Origin: Moringa oleifera
Taxonomy: Eukaryota; Streptophyta; Magnoliopsida; Brassicales; Moringaceae
Direction of reading: 5' to 3'
Length of the DNA stretch: 64,000 nt
Assembly: GCA_021397835.1 (NCBI GenBank)
Contig: JAJFZO010000094.1
Location: 8,284,001 to 8,348,000, forward strand
This document shows positions 23,606-36,522 of the stretch, in pieces (position 1 is the first letter of the stretch; the number at the start of each line of letters is the position of its first letter). The position numbers were made by a program, and so were the translations under genes. The notes beneath the pieces were generated by a model. It saw only the letters and a list, made by a program, of their open reading frames with translations. It did no database searches and was not told the DNA's origin.

Positions 23606-26600
23606 ATGGCTCTCAATGGCTCGCTCATCAGCTTTACTGCTTTGAGCTTCTGGCTCGTCATCCTTGCGTCTACGCCTCAGCCTGCACATGGCTCGATCCG
23701 GGGCTCACGCAGCTTAACCAATGGTGCTGTGCTTCCAGCAAAAGATGGTATATGCGCTTCTGCAGTGATCATTTATGGCTACAAATGCCAGGAGTTCGAA
23801 GTAAGAGCTCATGACAGATAAGAAGATAGTCTTCATATATACACATAGGCTACTGTAATCAGTGTTACTCAGTTAAAGCATTAATTAGCCCCATGCTATC
23901 ATTAATTTATTAATATGGATATTTGTCTATTTCAGGTGACAACCAAAGATGGGTACATACTTAGCTTGCAAAGAATAACGGAAGGACGTTCTGGTAGTAG
24001 TAAGACTCAAAGGCAGCCTGTCTTAATACAACATGGAGTATTAGTGGTAAGTGCCTGGTTAAACACCTTTTTCTTTGCTGGTTAAGTGCATATGTCTTTC
24101 ATAGAGCAAAGACTGGTGTTCTCTCGTTTTTAAGAGAAGAGTATTATGATCCGTTGCCATAGCCATTCAAGCTTTCTGCTCCTTGAGAGGAGGTGATGAT
24201 AGATTACCTAAGACTGTATGCAATAATATATGATATCACTATATAATATCTTATCTCTACTTATGGTGAATGAATGGATGAAATAGATAAAATATATGTA
24301 CGGTGGCCTTGCCTGTGTCAGTTCTTTTAAACAAAAGGAACCCTTGTGTGTGTGAACTTGTCTCAGACCTTCGTTATCATGGCCATTCATGGTTCTCCTC
24401 ATGCCTGAACGGAAGTCTGTTGAATTATTGGTACAAGTACCCTTGTGTTACGCCGTTACTTTTTTCCGTAGCCTCTGATAAGTGAATCTTTTCCAGGGTG
24501 ATGATGTGGGTATAGATGTCTTTGAATTTCTCATATGGTCCAGGCTTTAAGTTAGGTAAAGGTGACCCAAAAAAGCCTGTAAAATTGGTGTTTTTGAAAA
24601 AGAGAAGGCTTGATTTCTGCACCTGATAACGCTAACTTTATACAATTAAAGGGTATAATTACTACCTTGTTGATTCACTTTCTGTTCAAGTTTATGAACA
24701 GGAAGACCCATTTTTCATCCTTTTCGACAACAATAAGAAAGGTTTGGCATGCGAGATTGTTGTTGTGCACCAGGTAGCACTGCTCTGTCTGAAAGTATGT
24801 ACTGAAGGGATTGAATCATCAATGGTGCTGGAGTGCTTGATGGTGCATGCATGCATGCATGCATCTTTACTTGCTAAAACTCCTATGACGTCTAGTATTT
24901 CTTCTTGGGATACTTTTCGCCTCTTCGTACTCCTTTTAGGATGCTTTCTGTGTGAAATCTTCTATACGTGGCAAATTTTAGGCTCAAAAAGCAATCACTT
25001 ACTTGCCTGAAGTAAGTGAATAAACCCAAATTGAAAAAGGTTATATATATCTTTCTTTATATTGACGTCTAATTAAAGATAAGTTTTCACTTTGTTTTGC
25101 TATCCCAAGAACCCATGATTTGTCTTAGACACCCATCTGGACCAAAGTGACGACATTTAGATTTCCAAGGCAATGTAAGGTTTTGTCCCTGTCAATACCA
25201 TTTCCTTAGTATTCTTTCCGAGGCTGAAAGGTGTGGGCTCAAACCGGTGGTTCACAAAACCATGCACCGTTTCAGGCTCGAGTCCAATGGGTCCAGACTT
25301 CGAGAGCAGACATGGCAAATCATGCTGGTATTTTACTTATCTAATTCTAAGCCTCTTACCTGGGCAATAAAAGCCGCAAAATGGAGTTAGCTCACCATGG
25401 CAGGCTGGTTTTGTCCGTCTATGTGATGAGCCAGGGAGATAGTCAGATGAGCCTGAGAGATAGTCAGACCAGACTATCGATTGCAGTTATATGTAAGCAA
25501 TGGTTAATTTGCTGACTGAGAGGTTTTATTTGGGCTTTTCTATGTGTTTGCAGGATGGAATGACGTGGCTTCTGAATCCACCGGAGGAAAATCTACCACT
25601 GATTTTAGCAGATGAAGGGTTTGATGTCTGGATTGCCAACACCAGAGGCACCAGATTCTGCAGAAGACATATCTCCCTTGACCCCAGCCAACGGGTTCAT
25701 CTCTCCCTCTCTCTCTCTTTCTCTTTTCTGTCTCTTTCTCTATCTTGTGATGATCAGTAGACTGTGAAAACTGATGGATGCAATCCATTGACAGGCTTTC
25801 TGGAACTGGTCATGGGATGAGCTGGTGAGCTATGACCTACCAGCAGTTGTTGACTACGTGCGCAGCCAAAGTGGGCAGCAGAAGATTCATTACGTAGGCC
25901 ATTCCATGGTGGGTGGGGGCACACTTACGCACTTCAGTTCACACTAACCTGGATTTTCTTCCTGATGTGAACTGAAAGATATGCGCTGCATGTGAATAAC
26001 AGGGAACCCTTATAGCTTTGGCGTCATTTGCAGAAGGACAGCTAGTCGACCAGGTGAAATCAGTAGCTCTGTTAAGCCCCATTGCTTACTTGAGCCACAT
26101 GACCACTGCACTAGGAGTTCTTGCAGCCCGTGCCTTCATGGGTGAGGTCTGTATAGCAGTACTGAACCACCTCCTTCCTCCATCGATCATATTTAATAAC
26201 TCATTAACCATCACTTGAACATGTTATAAACAATGTTTTGATTCTTTTTCACACAGATTACCAATCTTCTGGGCATCGCAGAGTTTAATCCGAAAGGGTA
26301 GAGGAACCCAACAACCTCCATGTATATACTTATTAAGAGTACGTAACTCAATTGTTTAAGACCTTGATATTCTTCCTCTTCACAGGCTGCCTGTAGAACA
26401 ATTTCTGAAAATTCTGTGTGCTAACCCTGGGATCAACTGCTACGACTTGTTAACCTCATTTACTGGTACTAATTGCATCTTCTATTTTCTTGTAATAATA
26501 GTTTCCGTTATGCTTAGTTAATGTATTTACTTTGTCTTCTCAGGCAAAAATTGCTGTCTGAATTCCTCCACGGTTGACCTCTTCTTAAAGAATGAACCTC

Positions 26601-27067
26601 AATCAACTTCAGTGAAGACCCTGGTACACTTGTCCCAAAGTAAGTTAGCTCGCTATCCTGTCTGATTTCAATTTCTAATTTCTGGGTGCATATCAATAGC
26701 ACATTTATGTGTTATTAACATGGAAAGGTTCTTGAAAATGGCAGTTGTTCGAGGCAGGGTTATCGCCAAGTACAACTACGGCAACCCTGATTACAATCTG
26801 ATGCATTACGGGGAAACCACACCGCCAGTTTACAACCTTTCCAACATTCCTCAGGACCTTCCTCTCTTCCTCAGCTATGGTGGGCGAGATGCACTATCTG
26901 ATGTTGTTGATGTTGATCTATTACTTGATGCCTTTAAGTTGCATGAGGGAGACAAGCTCCAAGTTCAGTACATCAAGGATTATGCTCACGCAGATTTCGT
27001 TATGGGAGTTACTGCTAAGGATACTGTGTACAATCAAGTAGCTTCATTCTTCAAACGTCAAAGTTGA
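23606..27067 (+). CDS. Acid-type triacylglycerol lipase (lipase 2-like), secreted
   Basis: Nine exons: 23606-23800, 23936-24046, 25554-25694, 25795-25908, 26003-26146, 26257-26297, 26386-26465, 26544-26639, 26745-27067; 1245 nt, 414 residues, all phases closing. The protein belongs to the alpha/beta-hydrolase acid lipase family, the branch of Arabidopsis LIP1 and LIP2 (MPL1). A signal peptide covers about residues 1-29. The oxyanion-hole region reads QHGVLVDGMTW. The nucleophile is Ser186 in GHSMGT, split by intron 4. Asp356 (YGGRDAL) and His389 (DYAHADF) complete the triad. SLDP..AFWNWSWDEL is characteristic. It likely hydrolyses acylglycerols or related esters in the secretory or apoplastic space; the substrate is not determinable. 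Intron 2 is 1.5 kb. The donor of exon 3 (CGG|GTTCAT) is weak but restores the family sequence. Confidence 0.93.
24843..24864 (+). repeat. (GCAT)5 microsatellite in lipase intron 2
   Basis: Short tetranucleotide repeat GCATGCATGCATGCATGCAT within the large second intron; it is also self-complementary. Confidence 0.85.
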
Positions 27068-27108
27068 CGCTTGAATCTGGCTTTAGTTTTATGTAATGGA
27101 AGTTCTCT

Positions 27109-27114
27109 AATAAA
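27109..27114 (+). terminator. Candidate poly(A) signal of the lipase gene
   Basis: AATAAA 42 bp after the lipase stop codon. Confidence 0.5.
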
Positions 27115-27833
27115 TCATTAGTAGAATTAACCGTTTTTCGCTATAAGCTGCATGGAATCAATCTACACATCCTCTCCAGCTTTGAGCAATTTAAGAGCTG
27201 TTTCAGAAAAGAAAATTGGATCAAACAGTTTGAACATTCAGACAGTTTGCTGATATTAAGAAGCAAGATCACGATCAGACGGGAACACAAAGTCATTTGC
27301 TTAAACGGAAAGGAAACAAAAATAAAATAAAATTGCATCCACGAGGCCCATTTAGCTTCCGTAGTCTAATAACATAGCATTTATATTAATGGCTAATGTT
27401 CATGAATACATTTTGTCGAAAGCCAAGGTGATGCAGTAATGATCACAACAGGCTAACGAACTTTCCTTAGTTCTCCAGGTTGTCTGTTGTATCTGATGTA
27501 TACGTATATATACAGATTAAGCTTCCAGACAGGCACTCAACCAGAATGATCACAGGAATATAGCTTAGTTTCAACGGCAAGCTTCACTTGACCTTTAACC
27601 AACTAGTGTTTGCTTTGCGGCCAATCTGAAACCTCAACCTTTACAGACATTGCCCTTGTCTCATTTCGGAATTGCAAAGACTGGCCCTCCTAAGTCCCCA
27701 AGCTAATGAAGGATTTCATACTAAATTGTGCTTTTAAGGGCAATAAGGTATATACATTGCAAGATTGTTTATGAAACTATAATGGGTCATGATTATTCAG
27801 GATTATTTCTCATATATAATAGGCTATCAGGAT
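27115..27833. other. Intergenic, no gene recognised
   Basis: About 0.7 kb between the lipase and the phytocyanin gene; holds the promoter of the latter. Nothing coding seen. Confidence 0.5.
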
Positions 27834-27841
27834 TATAAATA
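27834..27841 (+). promoter_or_regulatory. TATA box of the phytocyanin gene
   Basis: TATAAATA 94-101 bp before the ATG at 27935. Confidence 0.55.
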
Positions 27842-27934
27842 ATAAGAGGGAAGGTGATCTACATTACTTACAGGTCTCTTTAAGCAAATATATATTACAG
27901 GCCTGATAGGAATGTTTCAGTGAGTTAAGAGAGA

Positions 27935-28681
27935 ATGAAAATGAAGGGAAAGTATAGGGTTCCGCTGGTGTTGGCTTTCGTTTCTTTGATCACATTGAAA
28001 GGAGTTTCAGCAGCACAACATGTTGTTGGGGGGAGCCAAGGTTGGGAAGAATCTGTAGACTTTGATTCATGGACTTCAGCCAAAACATTCAAGGTTGGAG
28101 ACCAACTGGGTATGTCCCTTTTCCTTCATATCATTTAGATTGGATCCATCTTTCTGACCATTTCTATCAGACAATGAGGGGTATGGCACTGTTACAGGCC
28201 TTGTGTTGTTGAATTAACCTGAAGTCCTGAAAGACTGTAAGATTTAGTAATAAATTGAGATTGATCTCCTGATTGTATTAGCAGTAGGATTACATTATTA
28301 ACTTGTTTGTGGACAGTTTTCAAGTACACTGCAGGGCTGCACAGTGTAGTTGAACTTGGCAGTGAGGCTGCGTACAAGAACTGCGACCTGGGAACAGCGG
28401 TGAACTCCATGAGCAGCGGCAATGATGTGGTGAAACTGAACAAGCCGGGCACCCGTTACTTCGCTTGTGGCACGTTAGGCCACTGTGACCAAGGCATGAA
28501 GGTCAAGATCACAACTGTCTCTGGCACTGCACCCTCTTCCACAGCCTCATCTTCTTCTCCATCATCATCATCTTCTTCTTCTTCTTCAGCTTCTGCTTCT
28601 GCAGCTTCCGCTTCACAGCCTTTTCTTGCTGTTGCACTGCTTGTTACATTACTTGTCACAAGTCAGCTGCTCTTTGTTTGA
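27935..28681 (+). CDS. Uclacyanin-type blue copper protein, GPI-anchored
   Basis: Two exons, 27935-28109 and 28317-28681, give 179 residues. The intron splits the plastocyanin-like domain at GDQL|VFKY, the usual phytocyanin intron position. Order: signal peptide (about 1-27), cupredoxin domain (about 28-127), Ser/Ala-rich stalk (about 128-160), hydrophobic C-terminus (about 160-179) typical of a GPI-anchor signal. The type I copper ligands are intact: H67, C109, H114 and axial M119 in ACGTLGHCDQGM; C81 and C115 can form the domain disulfide. Methionine as axial ligand places it with uclacyanins or mavicyanin-like proteins, not stellacyanins (Gln) or early nodulin-like proteins (ligands lost). 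Probably an electron-transfer protein at the outer plasma membrane or wall; partner unknown. Confidence 0.93.
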
Positions 28682-29880
28682 GCATCTGAAAGTGATTGGG
28701 TGACAGATCCCTGTAGCTTGGATTTCTATATAGTTCTTTTCTAAGCTTGTTATTTGATATTGTTTGATTATGATTAAGAGATGACTGAAATAAAAATGGC
28801 CAGGATGTGCTAGCAGGCCTGGCTGGATTTTATGTTTCTCATCATCAATTGTTTTAGCTGTTATCTTATCAAGTCAATCCATTCAAGACTAAATCTGCTT
28901 TCATTAAAATCAACATTGGCAACTAGCTAAAGAAATTAATAAATCAGAAAAGCTTAGGCTTCCTGATAATATAAACAAATTGCAGTCCACCCACCGGCCA
29001 TAATTTGACACTAACTCAACGACACATGTGACAGAAAATTAAGATAACTCCACCAACCAGCGGCAGCCACTGAAGGGTAATCTACTATGAAACTCAAACA
29101 GAATCTGAACTGGAAAATCCAAATCCAATTTGACATACTAACAACTGCTTGTAAATTTTCCTTTCTTCTGATTTTTCATCATTGAAATGGATTCAAACTG
29201 CAAATTCTCGGAAGACTCAATATTCCTCAGAGGAAATTCTCTTGCAATTACATTTCTCAAGTGATATATACTTTCTCCAAAACTGTATATAAAACAAGTT
29301 AATTAGACAGGTAAGAATTTGGCTTGTTAAAACCATGTAATGTATTGTCCATTTGATATTGATTGTAATTATCTTTTAAAGATCTCATTCACCATAAAAC
29401 AAATTTTTGGAGACTAAAATATGCTTAAAATTTTCATAACATTTGTTTGGACATATGGACTTCATAGTGGATCATTGATTGCATGTAATCTGTTTTAACA
29501 TTATTGTTATTGATTACAAAATAGAATTTTATTTATTTTAAAAAATATGTTGCGATATTAAAAATTATGCTTGAAATTTATTATCAATGGATATGGGATT
29601 TTGATCCACCCTTTGAGATCTAGAAATGAGCTTTCTGAGTGAGTGAGGTTGCAGCTTGTGCTTTTATAAGTCATTCTATTTCTTTTGGACGTGTAAAGGA
29701 GAAAGCTTGCCAGAAGAATATTCTAAAGATGCTATGCTATCTTGGCTAAGGCCTGATATTTTAGAAATATTTTTCAATTTTATAAGTGCAAAAATAGTTG
29801 CAATTTTCTGAAGAAAATGGAAAAGAATGACTTTTAAACTTTGAAGCCTTAATTAAAAAAGAAGATGAGATTATAGAAAA
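28682..29880. other. Intergenic, no gene recognised
   Basis: About 1.2 kb. AATAAA at 28789-28794 may end the phytocyanin transcript. The remainder is AT-rich upstream sequence of the UKL gene. Confidence 0.5.
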
Positions 29881-29888
29881 TATAAATA
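29881..29888 (+). promoter_or_regulatory. Candidate TATA box of the UKL gene
   Basis: TATAAATA 217-224 bp before the ATG at 30105. A second TATATAAA-like string at about 30084 is too close to the ATG to serve that start codon. Confidence 0.45.
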
Positions 29889-30104
29889 CCGAAGGAAGGA
29901 CAAGAATATAGAAAGAAAGCGTGAAACTTGTGAGAGGGGAAGATTCTGAGGAGCTTGAGGACAGAAGGGTTCCACAGTGGAGAGTCCATAGGTGTTCAAG
30001 AGTCAAGTTCCTGTTCTTGCTCTGAAGCACCACGCTAAAAGTGAGACGAATCTGCCTTTGGAGGAACGGAGGTGAGTTGGGTTTATATAAAGGAGTGTGA
30101 AACG

Positions 30105-33100
30105 ATGCCAGAGGAGACGACGTCGATTGATTACGTGATGGAGAAGGCCTCTGGGCCCCATTTCTCGGGGTTGCGCCTTGACGGCCTACTCTCCTCGCCA
30201 CCGGCGTCCTCTACCTCGTCGCCTTCCCATCTTCGTTCTTCTTCTTCTGCTTCTGCTTTCGCCGATGCCAATGCTCCCAAACAACCGTTTGTCATAGGTA
30301 TTTTTTTTTTCTTTTTTGTGTCTTTGACAACTCCTGTTTGCTTTTCAATTACGTTTTTTTTCTTTCGATTCTTAAACTGATTTCGAAATTCTGAGGATTT
30401 TCGATTTCGAAGCCATTTTGACTTATGACGAAAATAAGTTGAAATTCTCCCTTTGAGGGATCATACAGTGCTATTTTAAGCGCTTGACTGGAATCTTTTT
30501 TGCTTTCTTTTTGCATTCTGTAAGTATTTTCATTGATTTGGAAAAGCATTTTTTTTTCAGGCTTTCAGAATTGCTGATCAACCAAGTATTGGTTTTTAAA
30601 AGCATTTTGGAGTCTGATTATTTCCTCTTGTTTTGCTTGAGATCCTGAGTTTCGTTTAACATCTTGAGGTTACTTTCACTGGTTTTGCATGAAGCAGCAA
30701 GGTCCTACTTCCTAAATGATAAGGGGAAAAAACCTTACAATTTTCAGTTCTATTTCCTTTGATTCCTCGGAAAAAAAAAGAAGCCATTTTGTGCATTTAT
30801 TAGAAAAAGAAATCAGTCAGTTTTGCTTGAGTGCTTGAAGTATCTGTATGACTGTTCCATTTGTTTTTGTTTATGATTTTGTTGATTTGATTAATTGTAG
30901 TTTTCTTTTGCGTCTGTTTGGTTATGTATCATGGAGTAGGAGTGTCAGGTGGCACAGCTTCTGGTAAGACCACAGTTTGCGACATGATCATCCAGCAGCT
31001 TCATGACCATCGTGTAGTGCTTGTTAATCAGGTTCACTGCCATGACCACCTTCTTGTCATATTTCCTCTTGTAATAATAGAATCTTCCATTATTATTACA
31101 AAACAGTTATTTCACTGCAATTTTGGGTGTTTTTTTGACATGGTTATCATGCAGGATTCATTTTACCGTGGTTTGACACCTGAAGAATCTGAACATGTAC
31201 ACGAGTATAATTTTGATCATCCGGGTATAGTTCATAGCCTTTGCATCTGGTGTTTCTATTTGCTACTTTGTAATTTGTGCTAGCAGCCAATTTTCTGATT
31301 TGTTTCTTTCTTTAATGCAGATGCTTTTGATACTGAGCAGCTTCTAGACTGCATTCAGATGCTCAAAAATGGTCAATCCTACCAAGTTCCAATTTATGAT
31401 TTCAAGAATCATCGCCGTCGCTCAGATAGTTTCCGCCAGGTATATATTTGTCAATCATAGTAAAAATGTCAGATGAAAGCATCAAGTGTAACTAACCGAT
31501 CAGAAACATGTGATAGAACAGAAAGAACATAAAGTGTTTGCTTGTATCATTCGCTAGCTGCCAATTTGGTAATCTTTGAACTTCTTGATTTTTGACTAAC
31601 TCTTGTTTGATACTAACATGTCCTGGAGTTGCATCTATTGTACAGAACATTCCATAATTTTTCCGCTTTTTGCCAAGTTCTTTGTACTGTAGCTTTCTTA
31701 TTATATGGGCAAATCACTTATTGCGATTGAACTGGTGGAAGCATTTCTTTCCTTCTTCTTCTTCTTCTTCTTTTTTTTTTTTTTTGTAACCATTTTGTGC
31801 CACTAGTTAGAGTTACACTGTAGCACGTGATTCAACTTTCATTTCAAGCCCAGGATACTATGGCTTTGCTTGATAGACCTTGTGCTGTTCTTGTCAGGTG
31901 GTTCTTATCCTCATTTTTGGGTTGGGTCAGTTGACCACCTCCCATGATAATTGAGACACACTAAATGATGTCTTAGGAGATCTGAGAGTAATTCTTGTTC
32001 AAGGAGTTAGCTGTTAGTGTATCTGTTGCATAGATTATCATTTTCGTTGCAGTGATTGCACCTTTCCCTTATTCTAATGAAATTCAATTCTGGAATTACT
32101 ATGTGTTCTGGATTGTGGTTGGTCATTTCCAAGATGTTAGGTTCTAAGATGTTCTTGGTATAGTGTACACATTTTAATGTCCTCTGAGAAGCATCTTTGA
32201 CTAAATTTCGCTTACAAATCTTTAATCAATCTTTAATATAATTTTTCTATGAAAAATCAATTTTTAATACAATTTTCTTTTTTCAGGTCAATGCTTCTGA
32301 TGTTATTATCTTGGAGGGAATCCTAGTCTTCCATGACCAGCGTGTTCGAAACCTGATGAACATGAAGATCTTTGTGGACACAGGTCTGGTCCTTTATCTC
32401 CTTTTTTTTTTTTTTTTTTTAAATGTCATCATGGGCATTTTCATCACATCATCACATAAGTGTTGACTGAATTTCAGTCATTGTGAACCTGGTTAAAGTG
32501 CTTGCATGTGTTAGTGTGATAACTGCAATGAGAATAGCACAAGTTCTTATTATAACAAAAAAGAAAGAAAAAGAATACCACGAGTCTCTGAATTATTTCT
32601 TTCCCCCTCTCTCTGCATGCTTGCTTGCTCTGTATTTGGTTATCTTATATTACATATTACTTGCTGCTAGATGCTGATGTGAGGCTTGCTCGTCGAATAA
32701 GACGTGATACAGTGGAGAGGGGTAGGGATGTGAACTCTGTTCTTGAGCAGGTAAACCCTTTCATATAATGATTTTCTTTTACTATTGGGTCAGTACCTTG
32801 AAAGGTCCTCATGTTTTCAATTTATCACTGGTGAAATTATACTTGCCATTTACTTTGTTCTATTCACTTAAACTTGCTGCAACTTTATGGGCAGCATTTG
32901 CATTCTTCAAATTATGTGAAGAAACTTTTCAGTTCTGTCTTTTACTTGCTGAACACAGAACATGTTCACTTGCACAACAAGCTGCACAGAGTAGTGATTC
33001 AATGTGTTGATTAAGATGTCTTATATCAAGTTTCATTTGCATTTTTTTGGTACCACTTGGAAAGTTACAGTGACTGATCAATCACTATACCTAAGTATGA

Positions 33101-35852
33101 AAAACAGTGGTTTGTATGGATTTGACAACGAGAGTTATTATTTTCTAATGGTTTTAGTTTCTTTAATTTCATATTTTATGAAATTTCTTAACATGTCTGC
33201 TTGGAAATGATATTTTCAAACTACTGATTATGTTGTAGTAGATTTGACAACAAGCACCATGTTACTTGTGCAGTATGCAAAGTTTGTCAAACCTGCATTT
33301 GATGATTTTGTTCTGCCATCAAAGAAGTATGCTGATGTGATCATTCCTCGAGGAGGGGATAATCATGTTGCCATTGATTTGATTGTCCAACACATCCACA
33401 CAAAGCTCGGTCAGCATGATCTCTGCAAAATATATCCCAATGTTTGTGTCATTCAATCAACATTTCAGGTGTGTTTTTTTCTCGAATGTAAGTTGGCTTT
33501 ATCATGACTTGGTAAAACTTTATGTATATATATGTATGTATGTGTATTAATATATTTGTATATATATGTTTACTTTACAGTATTTGCCTATAATGTTAAT
33601 GATGAGGACGAAACCTTGTCCAATCTCTTTGATGAGTGATAGCCCCACCGTACCAAGCAATTATCAGTATAAGTACAATATGCCAGTTCAGGTTGGAGTC
33701 CTGGCTTGAAAGAGACTCCAGCTATTGAACAGTGGCATTCCAGGGTTATTTCTCTTTCTGGCCTATGGCAATCAATGGGATTAATTTAAACAAAAACCTG
33801 CAACCACATTACCTGAGTTGAATGTCCGATGTCAATCAAAGAGAGGTTATTGACATGTTTTCTATGCTTTGTCAGTTAATATCCATTTTTTTGTCCTTTT
33901 AATTCCTAAGCTCTGTATGCTTCTTAGTTTCTAATAGAGACTCATGTACAGATAAGAGGCATGCATACACTGATACGAGACAAGGACATATCAAAGCATG
34001 ATTTTGTGTTTTATTCAGATCGACTTATTCGTCTGGTACTTTCTGCTTCATGGCTTTGTTGTAGTTCATTGGTTTGTTAAAAGTTTGTCTGTCGTTATTC
34101 AGAATATAAAAGAAAGGATTTGTTCTGTTGAATTTAACTTTCAGGTTGTGGAGCATGGCCTTGGCCATTTACCATTCACTGAGAAACAAATAGTTACGCC
34201 AACAGGTAGCCCTGGGAGAAGAAATGGCTGAGCTTGAGCTCATAGCTCCTGCAAGATTCTGTTAATGTTTACTCCTTTCTTAATTGTTTGCATGTCATCG
34301 AAAGAACAGTGTTAATTTCAATTCACACTTTCCTTCCCAATCTAAGATATGCATTTCTCAGTCAAGACCTGTTTCCTCTCTCCTGCCTTCTCCTCTCTCT
34401 CACCCATTCTTATCTCTTTGTATGTGTGCATCCTGCCCTCGTGGCTCCCTCTCTCAAAAGGGCACCGTTTTTCCTTATCTGCATGTTTACTCGTTTAAGT
34501 AGCTGGAAATGTGAATTCTGAAGGTTGTTTCTTCGCTTCAATTATAAAGCTTGTATTCCTTCAGAAAATTTGCTTTTTCTCATTTTTAATTATCTATTAC
34601 AAGATGAGGAATGTTGCATTACCTTTGAAAGTTTTCGCATATTCCTTTTCAGGATCACTGTATACTGGGGTTGATTTCTGTAAGAAATTGTGTGGGGTCT
34701 CCATTGTTCGAAGGTGAGCTTTGAATCAGGTATTGATTTTGTTGGCTCTTTTCAGAAAGTAGAGCTTTTCCCTTGTTTGAGATGTCAGTTGTGATGTCAT
34801 TGCTGTAGTGTGCTGCAAAGGTGTAAAGCCTAGTGTTATTGGGTGCTAGGCGCATTCCGAGACTTGAAACCTGGATTTTTTTTCTAGGTTTTGGCTTATT
34901 GATTTTAGTGTGCTTTCATTTATATTTGCTAACATGGTCTCTATGTACAGTGGGGAAAGCATGGAAAATGCATTACGTGCATGTTGCAAGGGAATAAAAA
35001 TTGGAAAAATTCTCATCCATCGTGATGGGGACAATGGGAAACAGGTGAGCAATGTTTTTGTAGTATAACAAAATGTGCTAGAGCTGTTAGCATTGCCTTC
35101 TTTCTCCCCTGGGGATTATGAAAATATTTTTAACAGTGAATTTTCCATCTCCTATGTAAAAAGCTGATATATGAGAAGCTTCCCAAGGATATTTCAGAAA
35201 GGCATGTCCTGCTTCTAGACCCTGTCCTTGCTACCGGTAATTTGTTCTCTTTCCTTGATTCTGTTGTACTTAATGCAATAATATGCTTGGGAAGTTGAGT
35301 TTGTTGAAAAGAAATCTTCTCCATCCATGCTTTCCCATTCATTTTTTTTTTCTTTCTTTGGATAACGGAAACTCTTTTTCCTGGCAGAAAGAGAAAGTCC
35401 TAGATAGACAATGAGGAGAGCTCATTTACTAGAAATCTTCTTTCTGTCACAGACTTGTTGCATGCCCATCCAATTCTATTAATGCCAAAAACTAATGTTG
35501 ATGGATTTCCTTGTAGGGAACTCTGCTAATCAAGCCATTGAACTACTTATACAGAAAGGAGTTCCAGAATCCCATATCATATTCCTAAATCTCATCTCAG
35601 TGAGTTTAACTCAATGCTGGTTTCAGATGCTTTCTTTTTCAAAATATTAAAAGAAAAAAAGGAAAATTTGCATATGGTAATTCTCTGTATGCCTTCTTTT
35701 TCCAGGCCCCCGAGGGAATTCACTGTGTTTGCAAGAGATTCCCATCCTTGAAAATTGTCACTTCAGAAATTGATGCTTGTTTGAATGAAGAGTTCCGTGT
35801 CATACCCGGAATGGGTGAGTTTGGTGATCGTTACTTTGGCACTGATGACTAA
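30105..35852 (+). CDS. UKL: Uridine kinase-like protein (uridine/cytidine kinase + UPRT fold)
   Basis: Fourteen exons: 30105-30297, 30940-31031, 31155-31224, 31321-31439, 32287-32383, 32671-32750, 33274-33468, 33952-34035, 34145-34205, 34653-34713, 34951-35044, 35164-35236, 35517-35599, 35706-35852; 1449 nt, 482 residues, phases closing throughout. An N-terminal conserved stretch ([20 protein letters not shown]) precedes the uridine kinase domain with P-loop GGTASGKT (68-75), YDFKNHRR and [14 protein letters not shown] uracil phosphoribosyltransferase-like domain follows with the PRPP-binding phrase [13 protein letters not shown] (from residue 401) and the ending GDRYFGTDD. The enzyme phosphorylates uridine and cytidine for pyrimidine salvage; in Arabidopsis UKLs the C-terminal domain contributes little or no UPRT activity. 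The N-terminus is Ser-rich, and plastid or cytosolic location is open. Confidence 0.95.
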
Positions 35853-36522
35853 GTAATTGACGAGTAAAGCTCATTATCAAATCGATTGAACCTTGAGCTA
35901 TGGTAATATTCAAGTGCAAAGGGTGCTGGGTTCTTACATGTATGCTTCCAGAGCTACAAGCTAAGATCCCAATGCTTAGTGTCAGCTTTGTTACATTTGC
36001 CTTTTTCATGTAAAGAATCTTGATATAATGTGATGGCTTCTGGATCATATATCAGCTTGCTGTTTCATGAATTCATCTGGTTTGTTTTGAGATGGAAAAA
36101 TTCTTGAAAAAAATACTTAAAAAGGAGAGAAAGATACTCAGAACAAATGGGGACCATTAGTTTCTTGCCAATGCTTAATATTGAACGAAAGTCTCAGTTT
36201 GATTTAGCTTTTTACGGCCATTAGTCGTTCTTGCATGGCTGTAAACATGCTTCCGAGGATTCCAAATGCTCTGATTGGGTGACTCTATTGCTTTGGGATT
36301 CCTTCGCTGCTGCACCTATTTTGCAAATGGTCTGAGATTAATGAAGGAGACCACTGTTTCATTATTTTCTGGAGGAAATTGTTATACTATATGTTTAGGA
36401 CATTGGATGCTTTGCTACAATCTAGGTGTAAAGAAAACTGTTGGCCAAGCATTAGCAATTCAAAGCACAAATCATCCCGAGTTTTGTCTTGGGATTAACC
36501 CCTGCTGTCTTTGTCTGACCCA
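35853..36522. other. Intergenic between convergent UKL and RLP genes
   Basis: About 0.67 kb holding the 3' ends of UKL (+) and the first RLP (-). No other feature seen. Confidence 0.5.

Noticed and set aside
30083..30091. TATATAA string as the UKL TATA box
   Set aside because: It lies only about 20 bp before the conserved ATG, so the start would fall inside the coding region. TATAAATA at 29881 fits better.
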